Shown: one piece after another, positions 44,103-53,450 of the stretch
Position numbering within the stretch: position 1 is the first letter of the stretch
How the letters are laid out: each line of letters starts with the position of its first letter
Assembly: GCF_963675305.1 (NCBI RefSeq)
Contig: NZ_OY776147.1
Location: 1,860,001-1,924,000, forward strand
Reading direction: 5' to 3'
Source: an uncultured Hyphomonas sp.
GTDB lineage: Bacteria; Pseudomonadota; Alphaproteobacteria; Caulobacterales; Hyphomonadaceae
DNA length: 64,000 nucleotides
The notes under the pieces: model-generated
What the model saw: only the letters and a program-made list of their open reading frames with translations
What the model was told of the DNA's origin: nothing
The model's database searches: none
Translations under genes and position numbers: made by a program

Positions 44103-45023
44103 TCAGGACCCGGACTTCTGCAGGATGGCAGCCTGATAGTCCGTATCGATAAAGCCGATTGCACTCGCCATGGCTTCAAACAGAGCGTCTGTTACGTCTA
44201 CATTGTAGCGGTCCACCTGTTTCCCGCCGTAACCACGAATGGATTCCGGACGAATTCCGGGTGTTTCATGCACCTTGCCAAAAGAGGCCCGGAGGGATGC
44301 TTTCACCTGCGGTGCCAGCTCAGGATGCATGGCAATCGGCGGGTTTGGAATCGGGTCCGACTTCATCAACAGCCGAAAGTCAGACGCCTTCAACCCACCC
44401 TGATTGACCGCCCTCTCAAAGGAGACAAAGGAAGCGCCTGCCGCATCGACGAGACCATTCTGCAGGGCAAGCAGACTGTTGGCATGGCTGCCCGTGATGC
44501 GAATGGCCGAAAGGTCTCTCAACGGGTCAACCCCTGCCTTTGATAGCATGGACAAGGGATAGGAAAAACTGCTCGCTGAATGCTGAGACCCAAGCGCTAT
44601 GGACTTTCCATGCAAATCCCTCGGTTCATTAACGCCTGACGCCGATGAAACGAATATGCCTGCATAATAGGTGGAGCTGCCGTCACGCTCTTCAATGGCG
44701 AGCAGGTCCGCACAACCGCGCTTGTGCGCCTCGACATACGAGACCGGCCCCAGCCAGGCAATCTCCGCCTGACCGGCACACATGCCCTCAATCACAGCGG
44801 CATAACTCTGTCCCGTCCGGACATCAAAGTGAATGCCACTGGTCCGGGTTATGGCGTTGAACAGCGGAAGAAAATCTGCCCGGGTGCCGTCCTCGGTCCC
44901 CCCATCTGCCGGGATCAGCAGTACACGGAGCGGACTTGCGGCCGTTCCGGTTCGCTCGGCCTTCGCCGGAAGACCACTGAAACAAAGGCCAGCAAGAACA
45001 ACCATGAGCATCACAAGGCGCAT
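44103..45023 (-). CDS. phnD: Phosphonate-type ABC transporter substrate-binding protein PhnD
   Basis: A 306-residue periplasmic binding protein with a signal peptide (LVMLMVVLAGLCFSGLPAKAE). The PhnD fold shows in LRVLLIPADGGTEDG, YAAVIEGMCAGQAEIAWLGP and IALGSQHSASSFSYPL. The segment with the serine-rich phosphonate-binding loop (SQHSASSFS) is present. The ATG at 45023 follows GTTGGAGGTATC. It is the first gene of the operon and lies 119 bases from an operator-like palindrome shared with the HAD and receptor genes. Confidence 0.9.
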   Translation of the reverse strand: MRLVMLMVVLAGLCFSGLPAKAERTGTAASPLRVLLIPADGGTEDGTRADFLPLFNAITRTSGIHFDVRTGQSYAAVIEGMCAGQAEIAWLGPVSYVEAHKRGCADLLAIEERDGSSTYYAGIFVSSASGVNEPRDLHGKSIALGSQHSASSFSYPLSMLSKAGVDPLRDLSAIRITGSHANSLLALQNGLVDAAGASFVSFERAVNQGGLKASDFRLLMKSDPIPNPPIAMHPELAPQVKASLRASFGKVHETPGIRPESIRGYGGKQVDRYNVDVTDALFEAMASAIGFIDTDYQAAILQKSGS

Positions 45024-45141
45024 GCCGATACCTCCAACTGAACAGGGCCAACGCACATTGTGCGCCGCACCAAACCTCAGGAAACGCGATAACAGCCGCT
45101 TGTGACACTGGTGTAACGAACAGCGAGACTTCTTGACGTTT

Positions 45142-45158
45142 ATTGAAGAAAATTCAAT
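45142..45158. promoter_or_regulatory. RpiR operator 1 (phnD / rpiR divergent region)
   Basis: ATTGAAGAAAATTCAAT is a perfect inverted repeat ATTGAA-N5-TTCAAT, 31 bases before the RpiR gene and 119 before phnD. Its reverse complement matches the site at 46893-46909 in 15 of 17 positions. Confidence 0.75.
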
Positions 45159-45188
45159 TAGTGGGGCACCATATGGCTGGAGTGGCAA

Positions 45189-46091
45189 ATGTCTGAGAGC
45201 AAACCAAGGCGCAAGAGCACAACCAAAAAGCGCGGCGACGTTCCGATCGTTGACAACGTCATGACGCGCATTCGCGTTCGGCACCCCTCTCTCGGCCCCA
45301 GCACCCGCTCCATCGCAGATTTCATTCTGGAGAACCCACGGCAGGTTGTCGGCATGTCGGTAACGGAACTCGCCGAAGCGACAGGCGCCAGCGACGGCAG
45401 TGTCATCAACCTCTGCCGGCAGCTGGATCTGTCAGGGTTCCAGCAGCTGAAACTCAGTCTCGCGCAAGAAGTCGTGCAACCCGTTCAGTTCATTCATGAA
45501 GATTTGCGCCCTTCAGACACGACTCCGACCGTATGCCGGAAAACATTCCATGCCGGAATCCAAGCGTTGCGCGACACGCTCTCAATCCTTGACGCTGACG
45601 CTGTCGATGAGGCCGTACGTATTATTCGCGCAGCAGAGCGCGTTGAAATCTATGGCATCGGCTCATCCGCACCAATTGCGGAAGACGCGCAATACCGGAT
45701 GCTCCGCATCGGGATTGACGCCAAAGTCGTTGTGGACAGCCACATTCAGGCTATTAGCGCCTCACGAACCGGGCCTAAGGTAGCTGTGCTCACCATTTCT
45801 CACTCCGGCGCAACACACGAAACCCTCGCGGCAACCCGCCTTGCAAAGGAAGCCGGCGCGAAGACTATCATTGTTACCAACTTCTCCAGCTCACCACTTC
45901 AGGCCTATGCCGACGTGAAGCTCTTCACGATGGCGCGCGAAACCAAATTCCGTACCGAAGCGATGACCAGCCGGATCGCCCAACTCTGCGTTCTCGACGC
46001 TTTGATCGCCGCGCTCGCCCTCGCCGATTACGATCGGGCCACCGATACACTGCGGAAAACATTTGATGTTTTGTCTCTGAAGCGCTTTTAA
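45189..46091 (+). CDS. MurR/RpiR family transcriptional regulator
   Basis: A 300-residue regulator with an N-terminal RpiR helix-turn-helix (STRSIADFILENPRQVVGMS, then VTELAEATGASDGSVINLCR) and a C-terminal SIS domain (YGIGSSAPIAEDAQYRMLRI; LTISHSGATHETLAATRLAK). SIS domains sense phosphosugars or similar phosphorylated compounds. Its position between phnDCE and the HAD phosphatase, with shared operators on both sides, points to control of the whole locus. The stop overlaps the HAD gene's stop (convergent, 4 bases). Confidence 0.92.
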   Translation: MSESKPRRKSTTKKRGDVPIVDNVMTRIRVRHPSLGPSTRSIADFILENPRQVVGMSVTELAEATGASDGSVINLCRQLDLSGFQQLKLSLAQEVVQPVQFIHEDLRPSDTTPTVCRKTFHAGIQALRDTLSILDADAVDEAVRIIRAAERVEIYGIGSSAPIAEDAQYRMLRIGIDAKVVVDSHIQAISASRTGPKVAVLTISHSGATHETLAATRLAKEAGAKTIIVTNFSSSPLQAYADVKLFTMARETKFRTEAMTSRIAQLCVLDALIAALALADYDRATDTLRKTFDVLSLKRF

Positions 46092-46864
46092 GTGCCGACC
46101 TCCTGAAGCACAGCCTCCATTACGGCAGGCTCAGTGGCGCGCACAAGCAGGGACTTCATGCCAAGCGCTTCAGCACCCGCCAGGTCAGTCGCCGGGTTGT
46201 CCCCCATCATTACAACCCCTTCCGGCTCAAGGTTCAATGCACGGCAGGCCTTCAAGTAGAGGCCCGGCTTCGGTTTGCCGACGGTTTCCATTTCCACTGC
46301 ATCCAGGTTGACGCAGGAACCGAGTGCAGACAGAAGCGCTCCAGTCTCAGGAATAATCCTGCCTTCGGCTCCCGGATGCGTCAGGTCAGGATTAGCGACG
46401 ATCAGGCGCGCACCCTTCCTGAGAGCATTCGCGGCGCGCTCCAGACGGCTATAGCTAAACCGCGTGTCGCGCAAAAGAACGACGACATCGGCCTCATCCC
46501 GGTTGAGGCGAATGCCAATGTTCCGGGCAACCGCCCGCATACGGGGATGCGCAAGAACCATGACATCGACCTGACCCGCCTTTGCTGCCCGGTCTATAGC
46601 CTCGACACCCGCCAGAACAACCTGCTCCCGCGGCATGTCAATTCCTGCTGCAGACAGGATACCCAGGAAATCATCTACAGTGTTTGACGAATTGTTCGAC
46701 ACGATCGCCGTACGCACGTGGTGTGTACGGAGAAATGCTGCTGCGGCATCCGTGAGAACATTGTCGATAGCGCAACAACCATCCCAGTCCAGCAGGAAGC
46801 CCCGGGCCGATTGCGTCACACACGCGATCTCGGCCGACGAGGCGGGTAAAAAGCCGTGCGCCAT
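46088..46864 (-). CDS. HAD-IIA family phosphatase (NagD-like)
   Basis: A 258-residue HAD hydrolase. The nucleophile motif is FLLDWDGC (Asp26, Asp28), followed by VSNNSSNTVDDF, the C2 cap, GKPKPGLYLKA with the conserved lysine, and MMGDNPATDLAGA as motif IV. Family members dephosphorylate sugar phosphates, glycerol phosphate, or phosphoglycolate. The ATG at 46864 follows GAGTGAGG. It is divergent from a TonB receptor gene and convergent with the RpiR gene, suggesting it releases phosphate from the imported compound or a breakdown product. Confidence 0.88.
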   Translation of the reverse strand: MAHGFLPASSAEIACVTQSARGFLLDWDGCCAIDNVLTDAAAAFLRTHHVRTAIVSNNSSNTVDDFLGILSAAGIDMPREQVVLAGVEAIDRAAKAGQVDVMVLAHPRMRAVARNIGIRLNRDEADVVVLLRDTRFSYSRLERAANALRKGARLIVANPDLTHPGAEGRIIPETGALLSALGSCVNLDAVEMETVGKPKPGLYLKACRALNLEPEGVVMMGDNPATDLAGAEALGMKSLLVRATEPAVMEAVLQEVGT

Positions 46865-46892
46865 GCACCTCACTCCAAAGTCAATTCCATTG

Positions 46893-46909
46893 TTTGAATT
46901 TTCCTCAAT
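46893..46909. promoter_or_regulatory. RpiR operator 2 (HAD gene side)
   Basis: TTTGAATTTTCCTCAAT matches the reverse complement of operator 1 in 15 of 17 positions. It lies 29 bases before the HAD gene start, almost the same distance as operator 1 from the rpiR start. Confidence 0.7.
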
Positions 46910-46940
46910 TATAAATCGGCTTGTAAGTAAATACTATTCA

Positions 46941-46957
46941 TATCAATTTTATTCAAA
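46941..46957. promoter_or_regulatory. RpiR operator 3, weak (TonB receptor side)
   Basis: TATCAATTTTATTCAAA matches the reverse complement of operator 1 in 12 of 17 positions. It lies 120 bases before the receptor start, mirroring the 119-base distance of operator 1 from phnD. Confidence 0.45.
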
Positions 46958-47076
46958 GTTCACAGAAATGTTGCGATGGCTGACTAGATCGGCGGCGTGG
47001 CAAGAGCGGCTACTGGCCGCCCGCGCCCGGCTCGCCGATGTCCGGCGGGTGATGGGGTTATATGGAGGCATCAGCC

Positions 47077-49746
47077 ATGAAACAGAAATTGAAAAGCAGC
47101 GTAAAATTCTGCTTGAGCGCACTGATGGCGGCAACCGTTGTCCAGTCTGCGCTTGCTGAACCGGAGCCGGAAGGGGGCGATACGCGCCGGCTCGAAACAA
47201 TCCGCGTCGAAGGCCAAGCCGTCGATGCTCTGACATCTGACATTGCTGTCGACTTTGCCGAGTTCGGCACACAGGTCCAGCTGATCAGCTCGGAAGAGAT
47301 TGAGACAGGCGGCTTCACAAACTTCGGCGAACTCGCATCGGGCCTGATCCGTGGTGCGAATATTGGTTATTCGCCGGACGAAGGCGAATTCACCATCCGC
47401 ATCGACGGCGGCACCGACCGTGACACCCTTCTCCTCGTGGATGGCGTTCCGTATTTCGACCGCTCGTCTCCGCTGGAAGACCTCTGGCCTGCAACCGCCA
47501 TCGACCCGCGCATGATCGAAAGCGTGGAAGTCTACCGGGGTGGCAACAGCCTTTATTTCGGATCGAACGGTGGCCTCGGCGTCGTCAGCGTCCGCACCAA
47601 GGAGCCGGATGGCACGACCAAGGGGCAGTTTGGTGTCTATACCGGCGCATTCAAGACCCGCGAAATTTACGGCAACATGTCCTTCCCGCTCGATAAGGAC
47701 GGCAAGCACTCCATCCTCGTCTTTGGCCGCTCCTATGAAACGGACGCACATGAGCTGTTCGACAAGGAAGCCTATGGGGATAACGTTCTGGCCCTCGGCG
47801 GCCGTCACGAGTTTCCTTACAGCTATAACAGTCTCGGCCTGAAATACCTCTGGCAGATCGGGCCGGACACTGAATTCCGTGCCGGCGCAACCTACTCGAC
47901 CATCGACTTCCGGGATTCCTTCCCGCAAAGCACCGTGTTCCAGCCGAACTTCACGGAATTCCCGATCTACAATGCCGCCTTCAAGCATCGCTTCAATGAC
48001 AAGCTGAAGATCGACGTTGAAGCCCACTACCAGGATCCACAGCTGAAGAACAACGAGATCGACGCCCGTATCTGTCAGATCCCGCGGCTTGGCGACCTGC
48101 CCGCAGACATTCAGGCACTTGCAGCCGATCAGGGTATCACCGGCTTTTCCACAGCGGCTTCGTATGAGGCCTTCGCGGCGTCCGTACCGGGGCTCCCGGC
48201 CGGCTGTGTCACCAACCCTTATGGCAGTGCCGGCAGCGCTGGCGACGACAACTGGAATGGCGGCAGCAGCTTCTACATCAACCAGGATCCGGACAGCCCG
48301 TTCTATGGCCAGCCTTACGGCACGCTGGACAATCCGTTCCCGATTGGCGCACCGATGGGCTACGTCGTCCAATCTACCGCGTCCTTCGGCGACGGCGGCC
48401 TGACGAAAGGCTTCGGCACGACCGACCAGCGGGAATCGGGATATGTCGACTACGGCTTTAACGCCCGCGCGACGTATACCTTGAACGACTATGTCGAAAT
48501 CGTCGCCGGTGTTCAGAACACCAGCTACAAGGACAATTCCGACGACTCCTTCGGCGTACGCGATGTCAAACTGACCAGCACAGGCGTCTATGGCGACCTG
48601 CGCCTGTCCCTGCCAGTCCTTGAAGGCTTCAGCGGATCCTTTGCGGCACGTCAGGACTTCAACGATAATTTCGACGATCAATCTGTCTGGAAAGTCGGCT
48701 TGCGTCAGAATTTTGGTCACGGCCTCTATGCCCGTGGATCAGGCGGCACCTCCTATAGCCTTCCAAAGATCGATGAAATCGGCGCTTTCGGCGCCGGTGC
48801 GAACATCAATCCTGGCCTGCAGCCACAGGAAGTCGATGCGTTCAACGTGGGTGCCGGTATCGATGGGGACATCTTCGGCGGCACATACAACGTCGAGCTT
48901 GGCTACTTCGAGACAGACATCAAGAACCTGTTCTCAAGCCGCGCGGTTGGAGCTGTCTGCCTTGAATACGCCAACGACCTTGCCAATCCGCTGTTCGACA
49001 ACCTCACCAATGATACAGCCGCGATTGAGCAGAACCGCCGCAACATCATTGCACCGGATGACTTCTGCCGGACAGCCGCAAGCGGCCTGTCCGACCCCGG
49101 AGAGTCGGTTGCCGTGAATGCCCTGGCAAACCAGGACATCAAGGGTTTCACCATCGACTTGGCTTTCGATTTCGACAAATGGCAGGCCGACTTCAGCTAT
49201 ACTAATATGGAATCGCTGGAGCCAAACCCCGCGTACGGAACCCTCGCCCGGCTGGACGGCACAGCGACTGACCTTGACTTCATCATCCCCGGTCATGCGG
49301 GTCACTCGGAGTTCCGTCAGTCCTCAGAACGCCCTGAGTGGACGCTGTCTGGTCTGGTGACCTACACGCCAAACGAGAACTGGGTGTTCTCGCTGAACCC
49401 GCGCTGGCAAGGCCCGGAATGGGCCTATGCCGGCACCAGCCTCGCCCGTCTCGTAGATGAGAATGGGGATCGTGTTGTGGAAGACATGAACTTCGGTGAC
49501 TATTTCGTCCTCAACGGTTCGGTCCAGTACTTCCTGGGTGAAGAAAAGCGCCACCGTTTCCTGATCCGCGGCGTGAACCTTCTGGGTAAAGATTACTTCG
49601 AGCGCGCCTCCGGTGGCTCGACCTATACCCGCGACAGGGCGGTTGTTCGTGGCGAGATCGGCCCGAATGACAGCGCCTATTACCGGCAGTACGGCTGGAA
49701 CGGTAAGCCTCGGTCCTTCTGGATCCAGTACGAGTACTCGTTCTAA
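47077..49746 (+). CDS. TonB-dependent outer-membrane receptor
   Basis: An 889-residue receptor with a signal peptide (SSVKFCLSALMAATVVQSALAE). The TonB-box region is RRLETIRVEGQAVD. The plug contains GEFTIRIDGGTDRDTLLLVDG and MIESVEVYRGGNSLYFGSNGG. The barrel closes with SFWIQYEYSF, ending in Phe. The ATG at 47077 follows GGAGGCATC. Divergent from the HAD gene and next to RpiR-type sites, it is the likely outer-membrane entry for the PhnCDE substrate. Confidence 0.92.
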   Translation: MKQKLKSSVKFCLSALMAATVVQSALAEPEPEGGDTRRLETIRVEGQAVDALTSDIAVDFAEFGTQVQLISSEEIETGGFTNFGELASGLIRGANIGYSPDEGEFTIRIDGGTDRDTLLLVDGVPYFDRSSPLEDLWPATAIDPRMIESVEVYRGGNSLYFGSNGGLGVVSVRTKEPDGTTKGQFGVYTGAFKTREIYGNMSFPLDKDGKHSILVFGRSYETDAHELFDKEAYGDNVLALGGRHEFPYSYNSLGLKYLWQIGPDTEFRAGATYSTIDFRDSFPQSTVFQPNFTEFPIYNAAFKHRFNDKLKIDVEAHYQDPQLKNNEIDARICQIPRLGDLPADIQALAADQGITGFSTAASYEAFAASVPGLPAGCVTNPYGSAGSAGDDNWNGGSSFYINQDPDSPFYGQPYGTLDNPFPIGAPMGYVVQSTASFGDGGLTKGFGTTDQRESGYVDYGFNARATYTLNDYVEIVAGVQNTSYKDNSDDSFGVRDVKLTSTGVYGDLRLSLPVLEGFSGSFAARQDFNDNFDDQSVWKVGLRQNFGHGLYARGSGGTSYSLPKIDEIGAFGAGANINPGLQPQEVDAFNVGAGIDGDIFGGTYNVELGYFETDIKNLFSSRAVGAVCLEYANDLANPLFDNLTNDTAAIEQNRRNIIAPDDFCRTAASGLSDPGESVAVNALANQDIKGFTIDLAFDFDKWQADFSYTNMESLEPNPAYGTLARLDGTATDLDFIIPGHAGHSEFRQSSERPEWTLSGLVTYTPNENWVFSLNPRWQGPEWAYAGTSLARLVDENGDRVVEDMNFGDYFVLNGSVQYFLGEEKRHRFLIRGVNLLGKDYFERASGGSTYTRDRAVVRGEIGPNDSAYYRQYGWNGKPRSFWIQYEYSF

Positions 49747-49758
49747 CCGCACTCAAGG

Positions 49759-49798
49759 CCCGGCCAGTCTTTCCCCACTGGCCGGGTCTCCCTTTTTC
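49759..49798 (+). terminator. Terminator of the TonB receptor gene
   Basis: Stem CCCGGCCAGT/ACTGGCCGGG with an eight-base loop, followed by TCTCCCTTTTTCC, 12 bases after the stop. Confidence 0.9.
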
Positions 49799-49852
49799 CC
49801 GATCCCGGGATTTGCGCCAAACATGTTTGATCCCTGCCCCGTGGCAATCCTC

Positions 49853-49893
49853 AGCCCCCTCCGATTGGCACCTGTCATCCGGGGGCTTTTTTT
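49853..49893 (+). terminator. Second terminator-like element
   Basis: AGCCCCC (49853-49859) and GGGGGCT (49881-49887) can pair across a 21-base loop, followed by a run of seven T. It may back up the first terminator or end a short independent transcript. Confidence 0.55.
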
Positions 49894-50284
49894 GGGCTTC
49901 TGTCTCACATGAACGAGGTCCGCCAGGGCAATGCGGCGTGTCCTGCCCGGACGAAATCAGTTGCGGCTCGGAACCGTTCGCCGCTCCAAGTGCTCCTCAA
50001 CCTGCACACCATTCGATTTTCCTGCGGCTAAGGCATTGCGTCTACGATTATTGACGCCTCACTCTTGGATTCCATCCAGAGCTCTTTGCATTTTTTCATA
50101 TTTGAAAATCTTCCCCATCCCTCGATATCCAAATTCGCCTTTGCGCCGTCTCTTTAGTCCAGCCACGCTGACCCGCCCGGTAGACTTGCCGGAATGCGGC
50201 GCTTAAGTGTCGGGAACAGACGGAAAATCAATGAATCTGTGGCGCCCAATGACCATTAAGGTGCGACAGGTTCGAGGGGAAGAC
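49894..50284. other. Intergenic region upstream of TetR gene
   Basis: About 390 bases without a supported gene. The stretch around 50080-50130 is relatively AT-rich (gcattttttcatatttgaaaatc) and may hold the promoter. I see no RNA gene. Confidence 0.4.
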
Positions 50285-50986
50285 ATGACCGGATCCAGGC
50301 AAAAGCCGGCGACCTCCAAACAGTCTCAGACGGAGGGGCGCTCCGCGGCACTGGATGGCGTTGAACTGGAAACCAAGGTTTCTCCTTCTCAGAACCGGGC
50401 GCGGAATACGTTTGAAACCATCCTCTCCATTGCAGGAACGCTTCTTTCAGAAGTGGGCTTTGAACGCCTATCGACCAATATGATCTGCAAACGGGCAGGC
50501 CTGACGCCTCCTGCTCTCTACCGGTATTTTCCGAACAAATACGCCATCCTGCATGAACTAGGACGCCGGCTCATGGAGGCTCAGGACCAGGCAGTCTTCG
50601 CCTGGATTCGCGGAGGCGGCCTGAACACTCACACCTTCGAAGAAACCGTTGAAAGCACCCTTCGCCTGCAAAAAGAGGTGAACGAAATTACCAAGGCATT
50701 TCCCGGCGGCGCATGGGTTGTTCGCGTTATGCGCGTCATCCCCGCGCTGAAGGAGGTCCGCCTGGAGTCACGTGAGCTGGTCGCCGAAGAAGTGCTCGAC
50801 GCGCTCCGCAAGACCTTGCCTGGAATTGCGGAAGAACGGCTCGCAACAGCGACCAGACTGACAATCGAACTCATGTTCTCCGCGACCGAGATGGCAATTG
50901 AGGACCCCGAACAGGAAGACAACATCACGCGGGAAGTCTGCTTTATTGTCGCGAGCTACCACGACCGATTGAGGAAGGGGCTCTGA
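50285..50986 (+). CDS. TetR/AcrR family regulator
   Basis: A 233-residue TetR protein. After a 40-residue polar N-terminal tail, the helix-turn-helix covers NRARNTFETILSIAGTLLSE, RLSTNMICKRAGLTPPALYR and YFPNKYAILHELG. The C-terminal domain is not assigned. The ATG at 50285 follows GAGGGGAAG; earlier in-frame starts lack this. It converges with putP, so its targets are not obvious from position; the TonB receptor upstream is one candidate. Confidence 0.85.
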   Translation: MTGSRQKPATSKQSQTEGRSAALDGVELETKVSPSQNRARNTFETILSIAGTLLSEVGFERLSTNMICKRAGLTPPALYRYFPNKYAILHELGRRLMEAQDQAVFAWIRGGGLNTHTFEETVESTLRLQKEVNEITKAFPGGAWVVRVMRVIPALKEVRLESRELVAEEVLDALRKTLPGIAEERLATATRLTIELMFSATEMAIEDPEQEDNITREVCFIVASYHDRLRKGL

Positions 50987-51016
50987 GGTATTCCCCGAGC
51001 CCCTGACCACTCAACC

Positions 51017-52513
51017 TCAGTCGGCATCCATGGCTTTTTCCATTTCGCCGAAGCGATGGGCGACATGGGGCAACACATCCCGGCCGACGACACTGACGAC
51101 GATGGCCGCAATTCCGCTGAACACGAAACCCGGCACGATCTCGTAGAGAATATCGGACAGCGACTTCCCATTGATCTCGATCGGTGCGTAGAGCCAGAAA
51201 AGCACTGTAACCGCCCCCACAATCATTCCGGCCAGTGCACCATCGCGGGTAAGGCCCCGCCAATACAGGCTTAGCAGGATAATCGGACCAAAGGCTGCGC
51301 CAAATCCGGCCCAGGCATTTCCGACAAGCGACAGAATGTTGCTTGACCGGTCAAACGCCAATCCGATCGCGATCAGTGAAACCACAAGCACCGAAATCCG
51401 GCCTACAGCGACCAGCTCGCCCTGGCTCGCTTCCTTGCGAAGGAACGTCTTGTAGAAATCCTCCGTCAGCGAGCTGGAAGACACCAGCAATTGCGATGAA
51501 ATCGTACTCATGATTGCCGCAAGAATGGCCGCCAGCAGGAACCCTGCCACAAGCGGGTGGAACAGGATCTGGGAGAGGATGATGAAAATCGTCTCCGGGT
51601 CGTCGACCGGCGTGCCATGCGCATAGGTGTAGGCATAGCCTGCGATCCCCGTCAGCACTGCGCCAATCACCGTCACGATCATCCAGCTCATCCCGATATA
51701 GCGGGCCGTGGCAATATCCTTGAGGGACCGGATCGCCATGAACCGGACAATGATGTGCGGCTGGCCAAAATAACCAAGCCCCCAGGCAAGCAATGAGATC
51801 ACCCCCATCACGGTCATGCCCTTCGGCCACATGCCAAAATAGCCAGGATCCAAGGAAGCCACCGCCGGAGCCCAGTCGCCTTCATTCCGCAGGACAATGA
51901 ATGACACGACCGGCACGAGGATCAGGGCAACGAACATGATGCACCCCTGTACGAAGTCCGTCAGGCTGACCGCAAGGAAGCCGCCAAACAGCGTGTAGGC
52001 CACAACAACCCCGGCGGTCAGGAACAGTCCAAGCTGGTAATCAAGCCCAAACGATGCCTCGAAAAGCTTGCCACCTGCAACAACACCTGCAGAGGTGTAC
52101 AGCGTGAAGAAAATAACAATCACGACCGAGGACAATACGCGCAGCATGCGTGACTTGTCGTGGAAACGTTTCTCGAAAAAGTCGGGAATGGTGATCGCGT
52201 CGTCAGCCAGCTCTGTGTAGACCCTCAGGCGCGGCGCGACGAACAGATAGTTGAGGTAGGCGCCAATCACGAGCCCTACCGCAATCCAGGCGGCGCTAAA
52301 GCCAGACACGAACACTGCTCCCGGCAGCCCCATCAGCATCCAACCGCTCATATCTGATGCACCGGCGGAAAGCGCACCGACCGCAGGATGCAACTGACGC
52401 CCACCCAGCATGTATTCGGAAACATCACTTGTGGACTTCCGGTATGCATAAAGACCGATGGCCAGCATCAGGACAAAATATACAGCGAGAGAAATCAGAG
52501 CTTCGTGGTTCAT
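51017..52513 (-). CDS. putP: Sodium/proline symporter PutP
   Basis: A 498-residue SSS-family transporter with about 13 membrane helices. It begins ALISLAVYFVLMLAIGLYAYR and has the PutP-typical YMLGGRQLHPAVGALSAGASD, SGWMLMGLPGAVFVSG and later GYFGQPHIIVRFMAIRS. It imports proline with sodium in the inner membrane. proC lies next upstream in the same direction, separated by 157 bases. Confidence 0.93.
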   Translation of the reverse strand: MNHEALISLAVYFVLMLAIGLYAYRKSTSDVSEYMLGGRQLHPAVGALSAGASDMSGWMLMGLPGAVFVSGFSAAWIAVGLVIGAYLNYLFVAPRLRVYTELADDAITIPDFFEKRFHDKSRMLRVLSSVVIVIFFTLYTSAGVVAGGKLFEASFGLDYQLGLFLTAGVVVAYTLFGGFLAVSLTDFVQGCIMFVALILVPVVSFIVLRNEGDWAPAVASLDPGYFGMWPKGMTVMGVISLLAWGLGYFGQPHIIVRFMAIRSLKDIATARYIGMSWMIVTVIGAVLTGIAGYAYTYAHGTPVDDPETIFIILSQILFHPLVAGFLLAAILAAIMSTISSQLLVSSSSLTEDFYKTFLRKEASQGELVAVGRISVLVVSLIAIGLAFDRSSNILSLVGNAWAGFGAAFGPIILLSLYWRGLTRDGALAGMIVGAVTVLFWLYAPIEINGKSLSDILYEIVPGFVFSGIAAIVVSVVGRDVLPHVAHRFGEMEKAMDAD

Positions 52514-52670
52514 AGGCTCACTTTTTCCGTGTTCGTATTTCGTTTACGCCGGTGGCACCGGCAGATTTGACGCAATGACGCTGGCACTCCTGGAAGAGTT
52601 CGCATCACCGGAAGCTGAGGCCTTCCAATTCTATCTTCATCTTCAGCCCCCGCCGCATGATGATTTTGAC

Positions 52671-53450
52671 CTACCGCAACTCCACAGTGCGCTTGTACGC
52701 AGCTTGTGTCGTTGCAAGCATTAATCTGGAAAGCTCGCCATTGCCATTCAGTAGTTTTAAGCCAGCCTCGGTGGCCCCTGCCTTACTCGTGACAGCGTTT
52801 CGAAGGTCGGCCAGGTCTTTGCCGGACTGGCTGGCCATCTCTATCGTACCCGCAATCGTGTCCAGAACGAGCTTCCGGGATTCGCTGTCATCGAAACCCA
52901 GTTCCTTTGCAGCTTCCATGAAGGCGCGGGCGATCTCGAAGACGAATCCGGGCCCGCTACCCGCAATGGCTGTGAACCTGTCGAGGCCGTCTTCAGTCTC
53001 CACCTCAACGACAGAACCTGCAGCGCGCATCATCGTACGCGCTGTTTCTTTTACATTGTCCGATGTCTTGTCATTGAAGAGCAGACCACTCACGCCCTTG
53101 CCGACGCTTGCAGGCATATTCGGCATCACGCGGACCACAGAACGCGACCCCACGATCGACTCCAGACGCTGGCAGGAAACACCTGCTGCGATGGAAAGCG
53201 CCGGCGCATCCGGCGTTACAAACTTCAGATAGTCCGGGATAACGTTAGCGATCATTTGTGGTTTCACTGCGATGATCAGGAGGTCAAACGGCCCGCCCTG
53301 AATATCATCCGCTGACTTGAACATTTTCACACGCGAGTCCGGAAAGGTCGCCATTGGGTCGACCGCCGAGAACGACATGCCAGGCACATCGACCCACCGG
53401 GACAGCAGCGAAGCGCCCATATTTCCACAACCGATCATTAAAGCGTGCAT
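52671..53450 (-). CDS. proC: Pyrroline-5-carboxylate reductase
   Basis: A 259-residue enzyme catalysing the last step of proline synthesis with NAD(P)H. The N-terminal nucleotide motif is MIGCGNMGASLL. Later segments LLIIAVKPQMI, SIAAGVSCQRLE, VVRVMPNMPASVGKGVSGL and GSGPGFVFEIARAFMEAA are diagnostic. The ATG at 53450 follows CAGGAGG. It is divergent from proB. Confidence 0.95.
   Translation of the reverse strand: MHALMIGCGNMGASLLSRWVDVPGMSFSAVDPMATFPDSRVKMFKSADDIQGGPFDLLIIAVKPQMIANVIPDYLKFVTPDAPALSIAAGVSCQRLESIVGSRSVVRVMPNMPASVGKGVSGLLFNDKTSDNVKETARTMMRAAGSVVEVETEDGLDRFTAIAGSGPGFVFEIARAFMEAAKELGFDDSESRKLVLDTIAGTIEMASQSGKDLADLRNAVTSKAGATEAGLKLLNGNGELSRLMLATTQAAYKRTVELR

Noticed and set aside
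47071..48720. Open frame of about 550 codons antisense to the TonB receptor
   Set aside because: The receptor on the plus strand has a signal peptide, plug and barrel; the antisense product shows none of the features of a real protein.
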